A stretch of DNA of 64,000 bases, taken from the NCBI RefSeq assembly GCF_900106045.1, contig NZ_LT629802.1:5146001-5210000 (forward strand), in the 5' to 3' direction. The translations under genes and the position numbers were made by a program. This stretch comes from Pseudomonas mucidolens (lineage in GTDB: Bacteria; Pseudomonadota; Gammaproteobacteria; Pseudomonadales; Pseudomonadaceae). Positions 38,472 through 48,816 of this stretch are shown one piece after another. Numbering within the stretch: position 1 is the first letter of the stretch; each line of letters opens with the position of its first letter. The notes under the pieces were generated by a model that saw nothing but the letters and a program-made list of their open reading frames with translations, did not search any database and was not told where the DNA came from.

Positions 38472-38574
38472 GCCACTGGTTATCCGGTGGACGTTGATTT
38501 TTTTCCGGCAGCCTTCGACAGATGGCGAAGCTGGGCTATAACTAATCTGCTTTTCGCAAGTCATGAGGTAGAAC

Positions 38575-38901
38575 ATGAGCGACGATGATCTGGAAAACGA
38601 CGAACTCGAAGTAGGTGACGAGGACGACACCGAAGAGGGGCTTGAGGCGGCTGCCGAAGACGTGGCAGATGACGACAGTGGCGATGATGCACCGGTCCCG
38701 GCCGCGAAGGGCAAGGCCAAGGCGGCTGTTTCGGTAGACGAATTGCCGAGCGTTGAAGCCAAGAACAAAGAGCGCGATGCGCTGGCCCGAGCGATGGAAG
38801 AGTTCCTCGCCAAAGGCGGCAAAGTGCAGGAGGTCGAGGCAAACGTGGTGGCCGATCCGCCGAAGAAGCCGGATAACAAGTACGGCAGCCGCCCTATCTA
38901 A
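38575..38901 (+). CDS. sutA: SutA-like RNA polymerase-associated regulator
   Basis: This 108-residue protein has a very acidic N-terminal half (MSDDDLENDELEVGDEDD and following) and a conserved C-terminal part with KERDALARAMEEFL and the ending PDNKYGSRPI. This matches SutA of P. aeruginosa as recalled: a small, partly disordered protein that binds RNA polymerase and supports transcription during slow growth. Its position between the YjbQ and HAD genes agrees. Regulation cannot be read from the sequence beyond a following terminator. Confidence 0.87.
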   Translation: MSDDDLENDELEVGDEDDTEEGLEAAAEDVADDDSGDDAPVPAAKGKAKAAVSVDELPSVEAKNKERDALARAMEEFLAKGGKVQEVEANVVADPPKKPDNKYGSRPI

Positions 38902-38921
38902 GGCTGCTGACGTGCTTGCTG

Positions 38922-38950
38922 AAAAAGCCCGCCGTCGCTGCGGGCTTTTT
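38922..38950 (+). terminator. Rho-independent terminator after sutA
   Basis: AAAAAGCCCGC (38922-38932) pairs with GCGGGCTTTTT (38940-38950). The symmetrical A and T tracts make it usable on both strands. Confidence 0.92.
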
Positions 38951-38985
38951 CATGAGGAACAAATGCCAGCAAGTCGCCGCCTATC

Positions 38986-39017
38986 AATGTGGGAGCGAGC
39001 AAGCCCGCTCCCACATT
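38986..39017. repeat. Single REP hairpin after sutA
   Basis: AATGTGGGAGCG (38986-38997) pairs exactly with CGCTCCCACATT (39006-39017) around an eight-base loop. It is a REP singlet of the TGTGGGAGC family, lying between the sutA terminator and the end of the reverse-strand HAD gene. Confidence 0.82.
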
Positions 39018-39044
39018 TTGGTCTTCAGCGTTGCCGCGAATGCC

Positions 39045-39740
39045 TTACGTCCAGCTATTGAGCAGCACTGGCAGCTCGGTCAGGCTGCGAATCTGTGCAT
39101 CCGGGCGCTTTTCCCCTTCCCAAGCCTTGCCCGTCGGGTTGAACCATACCGCGCGCAATCCCGCCTGCTGTGCCCCGGCGATGTCATCGCCAGGATGATC
39201 GCCGACATGCACTGCCGCGTTGGCGTCTACACCACCGCGTTGCAACGCCTCCTGGAACAATCGCGCATCCGGCTTGGCGATGCCGATGTCTTCGGCGCGC
39301 AGGGCGAAGTGGAAGTAGTCAGCCAGGCCCACACGCTGCACATCGGCATTGCCGTTGGTGATAACCCCCAGCAGATAGTTGCGACGTAGCGCCTGCAGCA
39401 TCGGTTCTGCTTCGGGGAATACTGTGAGTTGGTGGCGCGCGTGAATAAACGCTTCGAAGCATATATCGGCCATTTCCGTCGCTTCAGGCTGCGGGTAGCC
39501 TGCCTCTTCAAAAGCGTGCAACAACACCCTGTGGCGCAAGAGGCTGATGCGGTTCTTGAGTTCGGGATGACGCTGCAGCACTTGCTGGCGAAGGCTGGCG
39601 AACTGCTCCAGGGGCAGCTCGCCCACCTTCGAGGCGTGAGTCGCCAGCCATTCGCGCATCGACGCTTCGGCGCTGATGATGACGGGTACGTTATCCCAGA
39701 GCGTGTCGTCGAGGTCGAAGGTGATTAGCTTGATGCTCAT
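39045..39740 (-). CDS. HAD family hydrolase (YigB-like)
   Basis: This 231-residue haloacid dehalogenase-family phosphatase has motif I DLDDT (Asp 9 nucleophile, Asp 11 acid), a threonine in VITNGN, and the C-terminal [12 protein letters not shown]. YigB of E. coli dephosphorylates FMN and sugar phosphates. It overlaps xerC by four bases and is the last gene of the lptM-lysA-dapF-DUF484-xerC cluster. Confidence 0.9.
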   Translation of the reverse strand: MSIKLITFDLDDTLWDNVPVIISAEASMREWLATHASKVGELPLEQFASLRQQVLQRHPELKNRISLLRHRVLLHAFEEAGYPQPEATEMADICFEAFIHARHQLTVFPEAEPMLQALRRNYLLGVITNGNADVQRVGLADYFHFALRAEDIGIAKPDARLFQEALQRGGVDANAAVHVGDHPGDDIAGAQQAGLRAVWFNPTGKAWEGEKRPDAQIRSLTELPVLLNSWT

Positions 39741-40636
39741 GAGTCGCCGCCTTTAATGCGTTTGGCCCGTGGATGGGCGCTGTCGTACACCGTCGCCAAG
39801 TGCTGGAAGTCCAGGTGGGTGTAGATCTGGGTGGTCTTGATGTCTGAGTGGCCAAGCAGTTCCTGCACGGCGCGCAAGTCTTGCGATGACTCGAGCATGT
39901 GACTGGCAAAGGAGTGCCGGAGCATGTGTGGATGCAGGTTTTGCCCCAGCTCGCGCTCGCCGGCGGCCTTGACCCGCAACTGGATGGCGCGTGGCCCGAG
40001 ACGCCGGCCTTGCTGGCTGACAAACACCGCGTCATCCGGCGGATTGCTCAGCGCCCGCAGTGGCAGCCAGACCTGTAGCGCTTCCCGGGCCTTTTTGCCG
40101 ACCGGCAACACGCGGGTCTTGCTGCCTTTACCGTGCACTTGCACCAGGCCATCCGCCAGATCCAGTTGATCGAGATTGAGGCTGGTCAGCTCTGAAAGGC
40201 GCAGGCCCGAGGAATAGAACAGCTCGAGGATCGCCTGGTCGCGATGGGCGAGGAAGTCATCCTCGACCGCGCCGTCGAGCAATTGCAGGGTGCGATCGGC
40301 ATCCAGGGTCTTGGGCAGGCGCCGTTCGCCCTTGGGCGGCGCCAGGCCGTTGGCCGGGTCGTGATCGCACAGGCCTTCGCGATTGAGGTAGTGATACAGG
40401 CCGCGCACCGCCGACAACAGGCGGGCCAGGCTGCGCGAAGATTGGCCTTGTTGATGCAGACGTGCGATCAGGCTGCGCAGGCCCTGGATATCGAGGGTCT
40501 TCCAACTGCTGATCTGTTGCTTCTCGCAAAAAGCCAGGACCTTGTTCAAGTCCCGCCGGTAGGCTTCCAGCGTATGGGAAGACACCTGGCGCTCGCTGCG
40601 CAGGTGAGCGCAGTAGGCGTCCAGTTGCCGTTCCAT
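39737..40636 (-). CDS. xerC: Tyrosine recombinase XerC
   Basis: XerC resolves chromosome dimers at dif together with XerD. The 299-residue protein has an N-terminal SAM-like domain and a catalytic domain with the conserved Arg in [10 protein letters not shown]-xx-R in [23 protein letters not shown] and a tyrosine nucleophile within that last stretch. The neighbours dapF, DUF484 and HAD are the usual gene order in gamma-proteobacteria. Confidence 0.95.
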   Translation of the reverse strand: MERQLDAYCAHLRSERQVSSHTLEAYRRDLNKVLAFCEKQQISSWKTLDIQGLRSLIARLHQQGQSSRSLARLLSAVRGLYHYLNREGLCDHDPANGLAPPKGERRLPKTLDADRTLQLLDGAVEDDFLAHRDQAILELFYSSGLRLSELTSLNLDQLDLADGLVQVHGKGSKTRVLPVGKKAREALQVWLPLRALSNPPDDAVFVSQQGRRLGPRAIQLRVKAAGERELGQNLHPHMLRHSFASHMLESSQDLRAVQELLGHSDIKTTQIYTHLDFQHLATVYDSAHPRAKRIKGGDS

Positions 40637-40638
40637 GG

Positions 40639-41355
40639 CTAGCGCACCGCGCGCAGAGCGCTGGTAAAACGCGGCAAGACCCGGCCCAGGACTTCGGCAA
40701 TGTAGGTCAGGAAAAGTGTGCCCACCGAGCTTCTGTAATGCTGGGGATCACGGCTGGCAATGGCCAGCACGCCATGCAAACCTTGGTGGCTGAGCGCAAC
40801 CACGGCGGTCGAGCCGATTTGCTGGCGCTGTTCCTCGCCAAACAGGAAGTCCAGCTCATGCTCGCGCAAGGTACCGCTGATGGTCTTGCCTTCCGACAAC
40901 AACCCGCCAATAGCGGTTTGCGCATCGCTGCCGGTGACCCAGCGACCGACCGGCATCGGGGTGTCGTTGAACAGGATCAAGCTGACAAAAGGCACCTGGA
41001 AGTCCTGGCGCAGACTGTCTTCGACGGCGATGACCACTTCTTCCAGGCTGTTGGCGTCCATCAGGCTCAGGACCAGGCGGCGGCTCTTGTCGAACAGACG
41101 GTCGTTGTCGCGAGCCACATCCATCAACTGCGAAAGCCGATGGCGCATTTCGATATTGCGCTCGCGCAGGATCTTCATCTGCCGCTCCACCAGCGATACC
41201 GTGTCGCCACGCTGGTGCGGAATGCGCAAGGCCGGCAACAGTTCTTCATGTTCGACGAAGAAGTCCGGATTAGCCTCCAGGTAAGCGGCTACCGCCACTG
41301 CCTCCAGACTCTCGCTAGATGAATGTTTGGCGGGTGCCCGGGGCTTATCGGTCAT
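40639..41355 (-). CDS. DUF484 family protein
   Basis: This 238-residue protein has an N-terminal coiled part and a C-terminal GAF-like domain, as in the DUF484 family found between dapF and xerC across gamma-proteobacteria. Its role is unknown; conservation of position hints at a link with XerC or cell division. It starts 13 bases after dapF and ends two bases before xerC. Confidence 0.9.
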   Translation of the reverse strand: MTDKPRAPAKHSSSESLEAVAVAAYLEANPDFFVEHEELLPALRIPHQRGDTVSLVERQMKILRERNIEMRHRLSQLMDVARDNDRLFDKSRRLVLSLMDANSLEEVVIAVEDSLRQDFQVPFVSLILFNDTPMPVGRWVTGSDAQTAIGGLLSEGKTISGTLREHELDFLFGEEQRQQIGSTAVVALSHQGLHGVLAIASRDPQHYRSSVGTLFLTYIAEVLGRVLPRFTSALRAVR

Positions 41356-41368
41356 TGGATTGGCTCTC

Positions 41369-42199
41369 TCATAGACGGACCTGTCCTTCGTATACGCGTG
41401 TGGCCGGGCCGGTCATTTTCACCGGTTGGCCTGGGCCTGCCCATTCGATGGACAGGCGTCCGCCGGGCAGGTCGATCAACAACGGCGAATCCATCCAGCC
41501 CTGGCTGATTGCGGCCACCGCTGCGGCGCAAGCACCGGTACCGCAGGCCTGGGTTTCCCCGGCGCCACGTTCCCAGACGCGCAATTGTGCGCGCGAACGG
41601 TCGATGACTTGCAGGAAACCGACGTTAACCCGCGCCGGAAAGCGCGGATGGTGTTCGATTTTCGGTCCCAGCTCGTGCACGGGCGCATTGTTGATGTCGT
41701 TGACCCGCAGCACCGCATGGGGATTGCCCATGGACACCGCGGCCAGTTCAACAGTCTTGCCGGCGACGTCCAGCGAGTAACTCAAAGCCTGTTCGTCAGC
41801 CAGGAACGGAATATCCGCCGGCACCAGCCGGGGTGCGCCCATGTCGACGCTGATCTGGCCGTCGCTGCGGATATCCAGCTCAATAATGCCGCTCTTGGTC
41901 TCCACGCGAATCTGCCGTTTGGCGGTCAGGCGCTTGTCCAGCACAAAGCGCGCGAAACAGCGCGCGCCGTTGCCGCACTGTTCCACCTCGGAGCCATCGG
42001 AGTTGAAGATCCGGTAACGGAAATCCACTTCCGGATTGCTCGGGGCCTCGACAATCAGTAACTGATCGAAGCCGATACCGGTGTGGCGGTCGCCCCACAG
42101 TTTGGCGTGCTTGGGCAGGATGTGCGCGTGCTGGCTGACCAGGTCTAGGACCATGAAATCATTGCCCAGGCCGTGCATCTTGGTAAAACGCAGCAGCAT
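41369..42199 (-). CDS. dapF: Diaminopimelate epimerase
   Basis: DapF converts LL-DAP to meso-DAP for lysine and peptidoglycan. The 276-residue protein has the two catalytic cysteines Cys 75 (CGNGARC) and Cys 219 (ACGTGAC). ATG 42199 is taken ([15 protein letters not shown]) four bases after the lysA stop; a longer frame upstream overlaps lysA and is unlikely. Confidence 0.96.
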   Translation of the reverse strand: MLLRFTKMHGLGNDFMVLDLVSQHAHILPKHAKLWGDRHTGIGFDQLLIVEAPSNPEVDFRYRIFNSDGSEVEQCGNGARCFARFVLDKRLTAKRQIRVETKSGIIELDIRSDGQISVDMGAPRLVPADIPFLADEQALSYSLDVAGKTVELAAVSMGNPHAVLRVNDINNAPVHELGPKIEHHPRFPARVNVGFLQVIDRSRAQLRVWERGAGETQACGTGACAAAVAAISQGWMDSPLLIDLPGGRLSIEWAGPGQPVKMTGPATRVYEGQVRL

Positions 42200-42203
42200 G
42201 GGC

Positions 42204-43451
42204 TTACTCCGGCAGCAGGCTTTCGCCAGCAAACAACTCGGCTACCGTCTCGCGGCGACGCACTTCAAACACCTGATCACCGTCCACCAACACCTCGGCG
42301 CTACGGCCGCGGGTGTTGTAGTTGGAACTCATGACAAACCCGTAGGCTCCGGCCGAATGCACAGCCAGCAGATCACCTTCTTCCAGGGCCAGTTCACGGT
42401 CCTTGGCGAGGAAGTCGCCGGTTTCACAGATCGGGCCGACGATGTCGTAGGCGCGAGCTTCGCCGTCGCGCGGGAACACGGCGCTGACATTCATCCAGGC
42501 CTGGTACAGCGCCGGACGGATCAGGTCGTTCATCGCCGCGTCGACGATGGCGAAATCCTTGTGTTCGGTGTGCTTGAGGTACTCGATCCGGGTCAACAGT
42601 ACGCCGGCGTTGGCGACGATATAGCGGCCGGGTTCGAACATCAGGGTCAGGTCACGACCTTCACAGCGCTCGCGTACGGCCTTGATGTAGTCGGCTACCT
42701 GCGGTGGCTCTTCGTCACGATAACGCACGCCGACACCACCACCGAGGTCGATGTGGTGCAGGTAGATGCCGCACTCGCCAAGACGATCGATCAGCGCCAG
42801 CAAGCGGTCGAGGGCGTCGAGGAATGGCGCCAGGCTGGTCAGTTGCGAGCCGATGTGACAATCCACGCCGAGCACTTCCAGGTTTGGCAGTTGGGCTGCG
42901 CGGATGTACACGTCCTCGGCGTCTGCGATGGCGATGCCGAACTTGTTCTCTTTGAGGCCTGTGGAAATGTACGGGTGGGTACCGGCGTCGACGTCCGGAT
43001 TGACTCGCAGGGAGATCGGTGCGCGAACACCCATCTCGGCGGCCACCACCTGCAAGCGCTCCAGCTCGTCGGTGGACTCGACGTTGAAGCAATGCACACC
43101 GACTTCCAGGGCACGGCGCATGTCTTCGCGGCTTTTACCGACGCCGGAGAACACGATCTTGTCGGCCTGACCGCCAGCGGCCAGCACGCGCTCGAGCTCG
43201 CCCCGGGACACGATGTCGAAGCCAGCGCCCAGGCGCGCCAGTACATTGAGCACGCCGAGGTTGGAGTTGGCCTTGACTGCGTAGCACACCAGATGCGGTG
43301 TACCGTTCAGCGCGTCGGCGTAGGCACGGTACTGCGCCTCAATGTGGGCACGGGAATAGACATAGGTCGGTGTACCGAAGCGCTCTGCAATCGCGGACAG
43401 CGCCACGCCTTCCGCGAACAGCTCGCCGTCCCGGTAGTTAAAAGCGTCCAT
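42204..43451 (-). CDS. lysA: Diaminopimelate decarboxylase
   Basis: LysA decarboxylates meso-DAP to L-lysine. The 415-residue fold-type III PLP enzyme has its cofactor lysine at 60 ([10 protein letters not shown]) and the HIGSQ and GGGVGVRY motifs. It follows lptM with nine bases between, and precedes dapF. Length is normal. Confidence 0.96.
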   Translation of the reverse strand: MDAFNYRDGELFAEGVALSAIAERFGTPTYVYSRAHIEAQYRAYADALNGTPHLVCYAVKANSNLGVLNVLARLGAGFDIVSRGELERVLAAGGQADKIVFSGVGKSREDMRRALEVGVHCFNVESTDELERLQVVAAEMGVRAPISLRVNPDVDAGTHPYISTGLKENKFGIAIADAEDVYIRAAQLPNLEVLGVDCHIGSQLTSLAPFLDALDRLLALIDRLGECGIYLHHIDLGGGVGVRYRDEEPPQVADYIKAVRERCEGRDLTLMFEPGRYIVANAGVLLTRIEYLKHTEHKDFAIVDAAMNDLIRPALYQAWMNVSAVFPRDGEARAYDIVGPICETGDFLAKDRELALEEGDLLAVHSAGAYGFVMSSNYNTRGRSAEVLVDGDQVFEVRRRETVAELFAGESLLPE

Positions 43452-43460
43452 GATGTTCCC

Positions 43461-43622
43461 TTAATTGGTGTCGTGCTTATGCGCTTTGGATTGCGACGAT
43501 TGCGCCTGCTCATTCGGGTCTTTGCTGTCGTCGGGCAGATACAGCGGGCCTTTTTGACCACAGGCACTGACGAGGCAAGCGACCGCGACGAGCGCAGCAA
43601 GGGAAGAGATCAGGCGCTTCAT
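43461..43622 (-). CDS. lptM: LptM-like small outer-membrane lipoprotein
   Basis: ATG 43622 opens a 53-residue lipoprotein beginning [20 protein letters not shown]. After the lipobox cysteine comes GQKGPLYLP, the conserved GPLY element of the LppL/LptM family. LptM helps fold the LPS transport protein LptD. The position just before lysA-dapF is typical. The gene is short and easily missed. Confidence 0.9.
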   Translation of the reverse strand: MKRLISSLAALVAVACLVSACGQKGPLYLPDDSKDPNEQAQSSQSKAHKHDTN

Positions 43623-43861
43623 GGCTAAATCCTTGAATATGCATTAATTGCGCCCGAGTATACCGGCCACCCGCTGGCTTGCCTATGCGCCGGGGTACCC
43701 GTCCGGCGGGGCTTTGCCGAGTTGGTTGTAAACTTGCCTACAGTAATCAAGGATATTTCACGCGGCTGTGGGGAATGAAATCGGTATCCTTTGCAATCAT
43801 CGTGACGCGTCCGTATCGTGCGGCGCTTGAGCGTGAGTAGACACTTTTTGAGGTTCCCATC

Positions 43862-44194
43862 ATGAGTTTGACCGAAGCCCGCTTTCACGATCTGGTCGAT
43901 ACAACCCAGCAAATGCTGGAGGATATTTTCGACGAGAGTGACCTAGACATCGATCTGGAAAGCTCCGCGGGTGTGCTTACCGTCAAGTTCGAAAACGGTA
44001 GCCAGTTGATCTTCAGCCGCCAGGAGCCGCTACGTCAGCTTTGGCTAGCCGCGCGCTCGGGTGGTTTTCATTTTGACTATGACGAGGAAAGCGAGCGCTG
44101 GATGTGTGACAAGAGCGAAGAGCAGTTGGGCGAAATGCTGGAGCGTCTTGTGCGTGAGCAGGCCGATATTGCGTTGGAATTCGAAGGCCTCTGA
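43862..44194 (+). CDS. cyaY: Iron donor/frataxin protein CyaY
   Basis: This 110-residue bacterial frataxin has the acidic N-terminal helix EDIFDESDLDIDLE and the conserved region HFDYDEESERWMCD. CyaY modulates iron-sulfur cluster assembly by IscS. It is divergent from lptM over 239 bases and is followed after two bases by a DUF1289 gene. Confidence 0.95.
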   Translation: MSLTEARFHDLVDTTQQMLEDIFDESDLDIDLESSAGVLTVKFENGSQLIFSRQEPLRQLWLAARSGGFHFDYDEESERWMCDKSEEQLGEMLERLVREQADIALEFEGL

Positions 44195-44196
44195 TC

Positions 44197-44415
44197 GTGA
44201 CCCAGCCTGCCCCCGCACGGCCGCCCAAACCGCTGTTCAGCAACGTCAGCCCGGCGGTACCGTCACCTTGTATCAGTTTGTGTCGCCTGGACGAAGAAAG
44301 AGTCTGCGTCGGCTGCTTTCGCCATGTGGAAGACATCCGGGAATGGCGTTCTGCTGATGATCAGCGACGCCGATTGATCGTGGCCCGGGCCGAACAGCGC
44401 AAGGCCGATGCTTGA
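44197..44415 (+). CDS. DUF1289 domain protein
   Basis: This 72-residue protein (GTG start 44197) has the DUF1289 cysteine cluster PSPCISLCRLDEERVCVGCFR, likely binding metal or iron-sulfur. It starts two bases after the cyaY stop, so an iron-sulfur link is a reasonable inference; function is not known. Confidence 0.8.
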   Translation: MTQPAPARPPKPLFSNVSPAVPSPCISLCRLDEERVCVGCFRHVEDIREWRSADDQRRRLIVARAEQRKADA

Positions 44416-44494
44416 CCGTCGGGTCAGTCCGTCTTGTTTATTTACTGTGCTGTGGTAGTGTCCGGGTACGCCTCAACTCATCGAGGTCCGTGAG

Positions 44495-44525
44495 AACCCC
44501 GCCTTTTCCTGGCGGGGTTTTGCTT
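44495..44525 (+). terminator. Rho-independent terminator after DUF1289 gene
   Basis: AACCCCGCC (44495-44503) pairs with GGCGGGGTT (44511-44519) across a seven-base loop and runs into TTTTGCTTTTTT. Confidence 0.9.
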
Positions 44526-44557
44526 TTTTGTGCAGAAAAAAGGAGTCTGCCTGAATC

Positions 44558-44965
44558 ATGACCGCACCTTCCATCATCCTCACCCGCCTTGACGTACAGC
44601 GTCTGGAGCACCTGATCGACCGCTTGGGCGACGAGTTTCCTGGTGTCGAAGCGTTGCAAGCCGAACTCGACCGCGCAGACGTGGTTGGCCACGATGAAGT
44701 ACCGGCAACTGTCGTGACCATGAACGCCAGCGTGCATTGCCGTGAGCAAGGCAGCGGCAAGGACTATCACCTGACCGTGGTCTACCCGAAAGACGCGAAC
44801 GCCGACGCAGGCAAGATTTCGATCCTGGCGCCGATGGGCAGCGCCTTGCTGGGTTTGCAAGTCGGTCAACACATTGACTGGCCGGCGCCGGGCGGCAAGA
44901 CCCTGAAGCTGGAGCTGCTGAGTGTCGAAGGCCAGCCCAAAGACGGCGGCGCTTTCCCGCTCTAA
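44558..44965 (+). CDS. rnk: Nucleoside diphosphate kinase regulator Rnk
   Basis: Rnk is a GreA/GreB-like C-terminal-domain protein that lacks the long transcript-cleavage coiled coil and can bind RNA polymerase. The 135-residue protein matches, with VTMNASVHCRE and VVYPKDAN. Its stop overlaps the convergent cyaA stop region by four bases. Confidence 0.93.
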   Translation: MTAPSIILTRLDVQRLEHLIDRLGDEFPGVEALQAELDRADVVGHDEVPATVVTMNASVHCREQGSGKDYHLTVVYPKDANADAGKISILAPMGSALLGLQVGQHIDWPAPGGKTLKLELLSVEGQPKDGGAFPL

Positions 44966-47802
44966 ATCTGCTCCAGCGCGCCATTGAGTCCCTGTTCCAG
45001 CTGCGCCTTGTAGCGTAAGTACAGATTGCTCGGGCTCTGCACATCACCGAGTAGGCCCGACAGGTCCAGGTCGGTGATGTAGCAACGATAGCGTTCGGGC
45101 TCCCGGCGCTGCCCGACGATTTCCCGGGCAACCACTGCAAACAATTGGTCACCGAATTCCAGCTCGGAAAATTCCCGTTGATCGCAGTACAGGGTAACGC
45201 TGACCTGGCCCGGCGTGCCTTTGCCAATAATCGCCTGCACGTCGTAAAACGGCTTGTTCGCCGGCGTTTGTGGCGCGGGTCGTGGTTCAACCCGGCGCGC
45301 GCGTCCGCTACCCGATGGCAATAGCCGGTAATACACAATCTGCACCGCAGCCAGCGGCTGTTGCGGGTCCAGCGGTGACAGCGCGTCACGTCGATAGATG
45401 GTCGCTTGCAGGAAGCGCTGCAATGGCACCAGCAGGCTTTGCTCGTCGTGGAACGGCAAGCGCTGTTGCCACAGTGCGTTGAACTCGTCCAGGACATACA
45501 GCTCGGCGAAGCCTTCGTTGATGCGGTAGAACACCTGCACACACTCCGGCAGCCCCATGGGCAACAGCACCGCCAGGTCGTGGTCTTGCAATGCCATGGC
45601 GTCCAGGTGCAGCGGGCTGTAGCTGGCCAATTCTTCGCAGAGGTACTCCACCAGCGCCTGCTCGCTGGTCAGCGGCACGTGGTTGGCTTGTCCCGGCGTC
45701 AGCTCCATCACGTGGTAGTGCTGCTGCACCTGGATCAGGTACCGATGGTTGAGTCGGCTGAGCAGCAGGTTTTGCGCAGTGTCGAAAATTTCCTCTACCC
45801 GTTGTGCAATGAATTGCGCACGGTTATGACAGAAACAGCGCACGCGTAGCCGGGGCAGGTGATCGCCCGGCAGTTGATTGAGGTAGTCACGCAGGCAATC
45901 GAGCAGGGCGTGAGGCCCGTCATAACGACTGACCATTACCTCGTTCCAACTGTTGAGGGTGACGTGATCCAGGGTCAAGACCAGGTTTTCCCTGACGCCG
46001 GCGTAGCTCAGGGAGTCGGTGCGCTCGGTGGTCATCAGGATATTCAAGTCGCGGTGATGCTTGAGCGGATCGACGCCGACGTTGACCAGTAACAGCACCT
46101 CCTCGGGGATTGCCGTGCGCAGCAATCGATCTTCTTCGACACTGGCCAGGGGCAAGGCAATGGTTTGTTGCAAGCTGCCCAGCAGATTGAACAGCTCGAA
46201 TTCGGTCAAGTCGCTGGCGCCGGGGTGCAAGGCCAGGCGAGTGCTGCTGTCGATGACACCGTTGCGATGGCACCACGTAAGCATTTCCAGCAGGTCACGG
46301 CTGCGCTTGATCGGCGCGAAGTGCTCCCACTCCAGCGCGGTCAGGCTGCCGTTGTACAGGCCCCAATGGTGCTGGCCCGGCTCCTTGCGGTTGGGGGAGT
46401 GGACCAGGGTCAGCGTATCTTCGGCCAGGTCCGGGGCAATGCCGGGGTTGATGAATTCGACCTTGCCGGCTTTGCGCTCAAACGCGGCGTAGAGGCGTCG
46501 GCCCAGAACATTGAGGTCGCGCTTGTTAATCAGGCTGACGGTCTGCTCCGTACGGGCGAATTGGGTCAGGAAGCGATAGCTGTAATTGAGTTCGTTGACC
46601 AAGGCCCGGCGCTCGGAGGCGACCTGGCGGACCTTCCACTGGCTGCGGCTATCGAGCAGTGTCAATTGCCGTTGATCCCAGCCCCATTCGCTGGCCAGTC
46701 GCTCCAGCAGCGAGCGTTGCCAGCCTGGCGTGCGCTGGCCCGCACTGAGTTTGCGGTTGACCTTCAGGTACAGGCTGCGCCGTACCAGTTCCAGGCGCTC
46801 GGGCTCGTTGCGGTCCAGGAGGTATTCTTCGATGCGACGGTAGACCACGATGTAGGGGTCCAGCTCGTCAAGGTCCAGATGATTGGTGAATACGGCACGC
46901 TTGAAACGCAGGCTCAGGCATTGCACCTTGGGGTGTTCGCTGGCGTAGACCTCAGTCAGCAGCAGCTTGAGCACGGATTTATAGGGAGATTCGATGCCCT
47001 TGAACAGTTGCCACAGGCCGGCGCCGACAAATTCGCCGGGCGGAATGTTCGCCAGGTGTCCCAGGTCGAGCGTTTCGTCCGCGCGGATAAACCGTTTGGA
47101 AATCAGGGCGTGGGTAAACTCGGTGTAACGGCTTTCTTCATCGACGGGCACCAGCCACCAGATGGGCGTGCGTCCGGCCAGCCAGATTGCGGTGCGATAG
47201 AACTCGTCCAGCAGCAGGTAGTGCTGGGTGGTGCCGCAGTCATCGGAACTGAGTTGCGTGTCGCGATCACCCTGGATAAACCGGTTCGGTTCAACCAGGA
47301 AGAAGTGGACTTCAGCGCCCATGGTCTGCGCCCACGTCTCCAGCAGCTGGCATTTCTTGCGCAGTTCGGCCAGTTCCTCCTCCTGCAGATCCCCGGCGTG
47401 GCAGACCCACACGTCCATATCACTTTGATCCGCCTGGGCCAGCGTACCGAGGCTGCCCATCAGGAACAGGCCGTGGATGGGACGTGGCGGATTGCCGTGG
47501 CGAGTCTTATAGGAGAACGAGCGGGTCAGGCGCTGGGCTTCGGCCAGGACCTGAGCATCCGGTTCATAGTTCGACAGCCCGGCCGGCGTGCTGCCCGAGA
47601 CATAACCGGGCAACAGCGGATGATTCACGTGGAAAAATAATGGCAGCAACGCCAGTACGCTTTGCTGGCGCGGTGTCAGGCCCTCGATGGCCCGGGCCAT
47701 GCGGCCTTCATTCAGGCTCAGGAAGCGCGCGCGAAGGCGGGCCAGGACCTTGCGGTCAATGCCTTCGTCCAGGTCGGGGCGAATTTCGTGGGTGTTGGTC
47801 AT
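44962..47802 (-). CDS. cyaA: Class I adenylate cyclase
   Basis: CyaA makes cAMP from ATP. The 946-residue protein has the nucleotidyltransferase-like N-terminal domain, with Gly 116-Ser 117 and the metal-binding aspartates 128 and 130 in QSDMDVW, and a large C-terminal regulatory part. The length is in the range of Pseudomonas class I cyclases. It overlaps rnk by four bases at the 3' end. Confidence 0.94.
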   Translation of the reverse strand: MTNTHEIRPDLDEGIDRKVLARLRARFLSLNEGRMARAIEGLTPRQQSVLALLPLFFHVNHPLLPGYVSGSTPAGLSNYEPDAQVLAEAQRLTRSFSYKTRHGNPPRPIHGLFLMGSLGTLAQADQSDMDVWVCHAGDLQEEELAELRKKCQLLETWAQTMGAEVHFFLVEPNRFIQGDRDTQLSSDDCGTTQHYLLLDEFYRTAIWLAGRTPIWWLVPVDEESRYTEFTHALISKRFIRADETLDLGHLANIPPGEFVGAGLWQLFKGIESPYKSVLKLLLTEVYASEHPKVQCLSLRFKRAVFTNHLDLDELDPYIVVYRRIEEYLLDRNEPERLELVRRSLYLKVNRKLSAGQRTPGWQRSLLERLASEWGWDQRQLTLLDSRSQWKVRQVASERRALVNELNYSYRFLTQFARTEQTVSLINKRDLNVLGRRLYAAFERKAGKVEFINPGIAPDLAEDTLTLVHSPNRKEPGQHHWGLYNGSLTALEWEHFAPIKRSRDLLEMLTWCHRNGVIDSSTRLALHPGASDLTEFELFNLLGSLQQTIALPLASVEEDRLLRTAIPEEVLLLVNVGVDPLKHHRDLNILMTTERTDSLSYAGVRENLVLTLDHVTLNSWNEVMVSRYDGPHALLDCLRDYLNQLPGDHLPRLRVRCFCHNRAQFIAQRVEEIFDTAQNLLLSRLNHRYLIQVQQHYHVMELTPGQANHVPLTSEQALVEYLCEELASYSPLHLDAMALQDHDLAVLLPMGLPECVQVFYRINEGFAELYVLDEFNALWQQRLPFHDEQSLLVPLQRFLQATIYRRDALSPLDPQQPLAAVQIVYYRLLPSGSGRARRVEPRPAPQTPANKPFYDVQAIIGKGTPGQVSVTLYCDQREFSELEFGDQLFAVVAREIVGQRREPERYRCYITDLDLSGLLGDVQSPSNLYLRYKAQLEQGLNGALEQI

Positions 47803-47969
47803 GTCGAACTCGGCAGCTCGCGGAGCCCGGCGTGGGCGGCCGTTTTGAAGTCTACAGACAGAAGCGTAGGAGGTTTAAGGGGAATTTGTTTTTGAAGTCA
47901 GAATTTTACCGAAGGCGCAGGTATGCCCGCGGAATCCGTGAAAGAGGATCCCGTGGGCGATAGACGGTA

Positions 47970-48224
47970 TCAGGCGGTTTCTTTGGTGTTGGCGGTGGTC
48001 AGGATCGTCAGCAATGTCTGGGCCTGTTCCGCGGCATCCCGACCCAGGCTGGTCAGGTAGCCACCGTCTGGTTGGTCGATCAATTCTTTATCGAACAGGC
48101 GCTTGGCGGCGGCAATCGCAGAAGGTGCAGCGGTCTGATGGACTTTCAAACCTTCCTGGGAGTTGCCCAGGTTGAAAAGTGCAAGGATTTCCAGTTCGGC
48201 AACCAACTCAGGGGTATACGACAT
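47970..48224 (-). CDS. TIGR02647 family protein
   Basis: This 84-residue small protein starts at ATG 48224 (MSYTPELVAELEILALFNL) and ends with a winged-helix-like GGYLTSLGRDAAEQAQTL. The family occurs mainly in Pseudomonas and its relatives and is uncharacterised. A more upstream frame to 48350 covers a REP-like repeat and is not favoured. Confidence 0.75.
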   Translation of the reverse strand: MSYTPELVAELEILALFNLGNSQEGLKVHQTAAPSAIAAAKRLFDKELIDQPDGGYLTSLGRDAAEQAQTLLTILTTANTKETA

Positions 48225-48300
48225 AAGGACTCCGGACGTTCTAGGAATTGTTAGACGCTTGCAGCCCATAAGGTGAACGCACTTGAGCGAACTGTCCAGT

Positions 48301-48400
48301 GTGTGAGCGCGGGCTTGCTCGCGAAGAGCATTAACATTGACGCGGGGCAATTGGAGTCGTGCGGCGTGCAGGGGTTTTCGCGGGCAAGTTGGTTGCTACA
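48301..48400. repeat. Degenerate REPIN
   Basis: TGTGAGCGCGGGCTTGCTCG (48301 on) and TTTTCGCGGGCAAGTTGGTT (48373-48392, reverse-complement type) form a decayed REPIN with several mismatches. It lies between two small reverse-strand genes. Confidence 0.65.
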
Positions 48401-48406
48401 CAGCGC

Positions 48407-48691
48407 TTATTGCTTCTGCGGCGGCAATTCCGGCAGCGCGCGCAACGCGGTTTCATACCATTGGGTATCGAACGCGCGATCTTCAGCCAGCATCGCGTCG
48501 ATTTCAAAGGCAAGTACATGCGCCATCAAATTGAGGATGTCTTCGCGCTCGTAGCCCACCAGGCTCAGCTTGTTGAAGGTGGCTTTGGCGGCAGGCGGAA
48601 TATCGCTTTCGATCTGGTTTTCGATCGCTTGAATCAACGTCGATTCGGTGAATTCTTCTTCGTCATTGTCAATATCGGTGGGCTCGCTCAT
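48407..48691 (-). CDS. Small acidic conserved protein of unknown function
   Basis: This 94-residue acidic protein (MSEPTDIDNDEEEF start) has helical, hydrophobic-patterned sequence in the middle (EDILNLMAHVLAFEIDAML). I do not recognise a family with confidence, though similar short proteins near cyaA are conserved in Pseudomonas as I recall. It is divergent from the GST gene. Confidence 0.6.
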   Translation of the reverse strand: MSEPTDIDNDEEEFTESTLIQAIENQIESDIPPAAKATFNKLSLVGYEREDILNLMAHVLAFEIDAMLAEDRAFDTQWYETALRALPELPPQKQ

Positions 48692-48816
48692 GGCAGGCTC
48701 CTGTCAGGATAGGGCGCCAGTTTACCCCCATTCAACTCGACGATGCTGCTGGTCAGGCGGCGTTTTACGTTCTATAACCAACCCGCCAACCCCCGCACGG
48801 CCTGGAGGCATTTGTA

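Noticed and set aside
42081..43628. 515-codon frame opposite lysA and lptM
   Set aside because: Shadow spanning two real genes and their gap.
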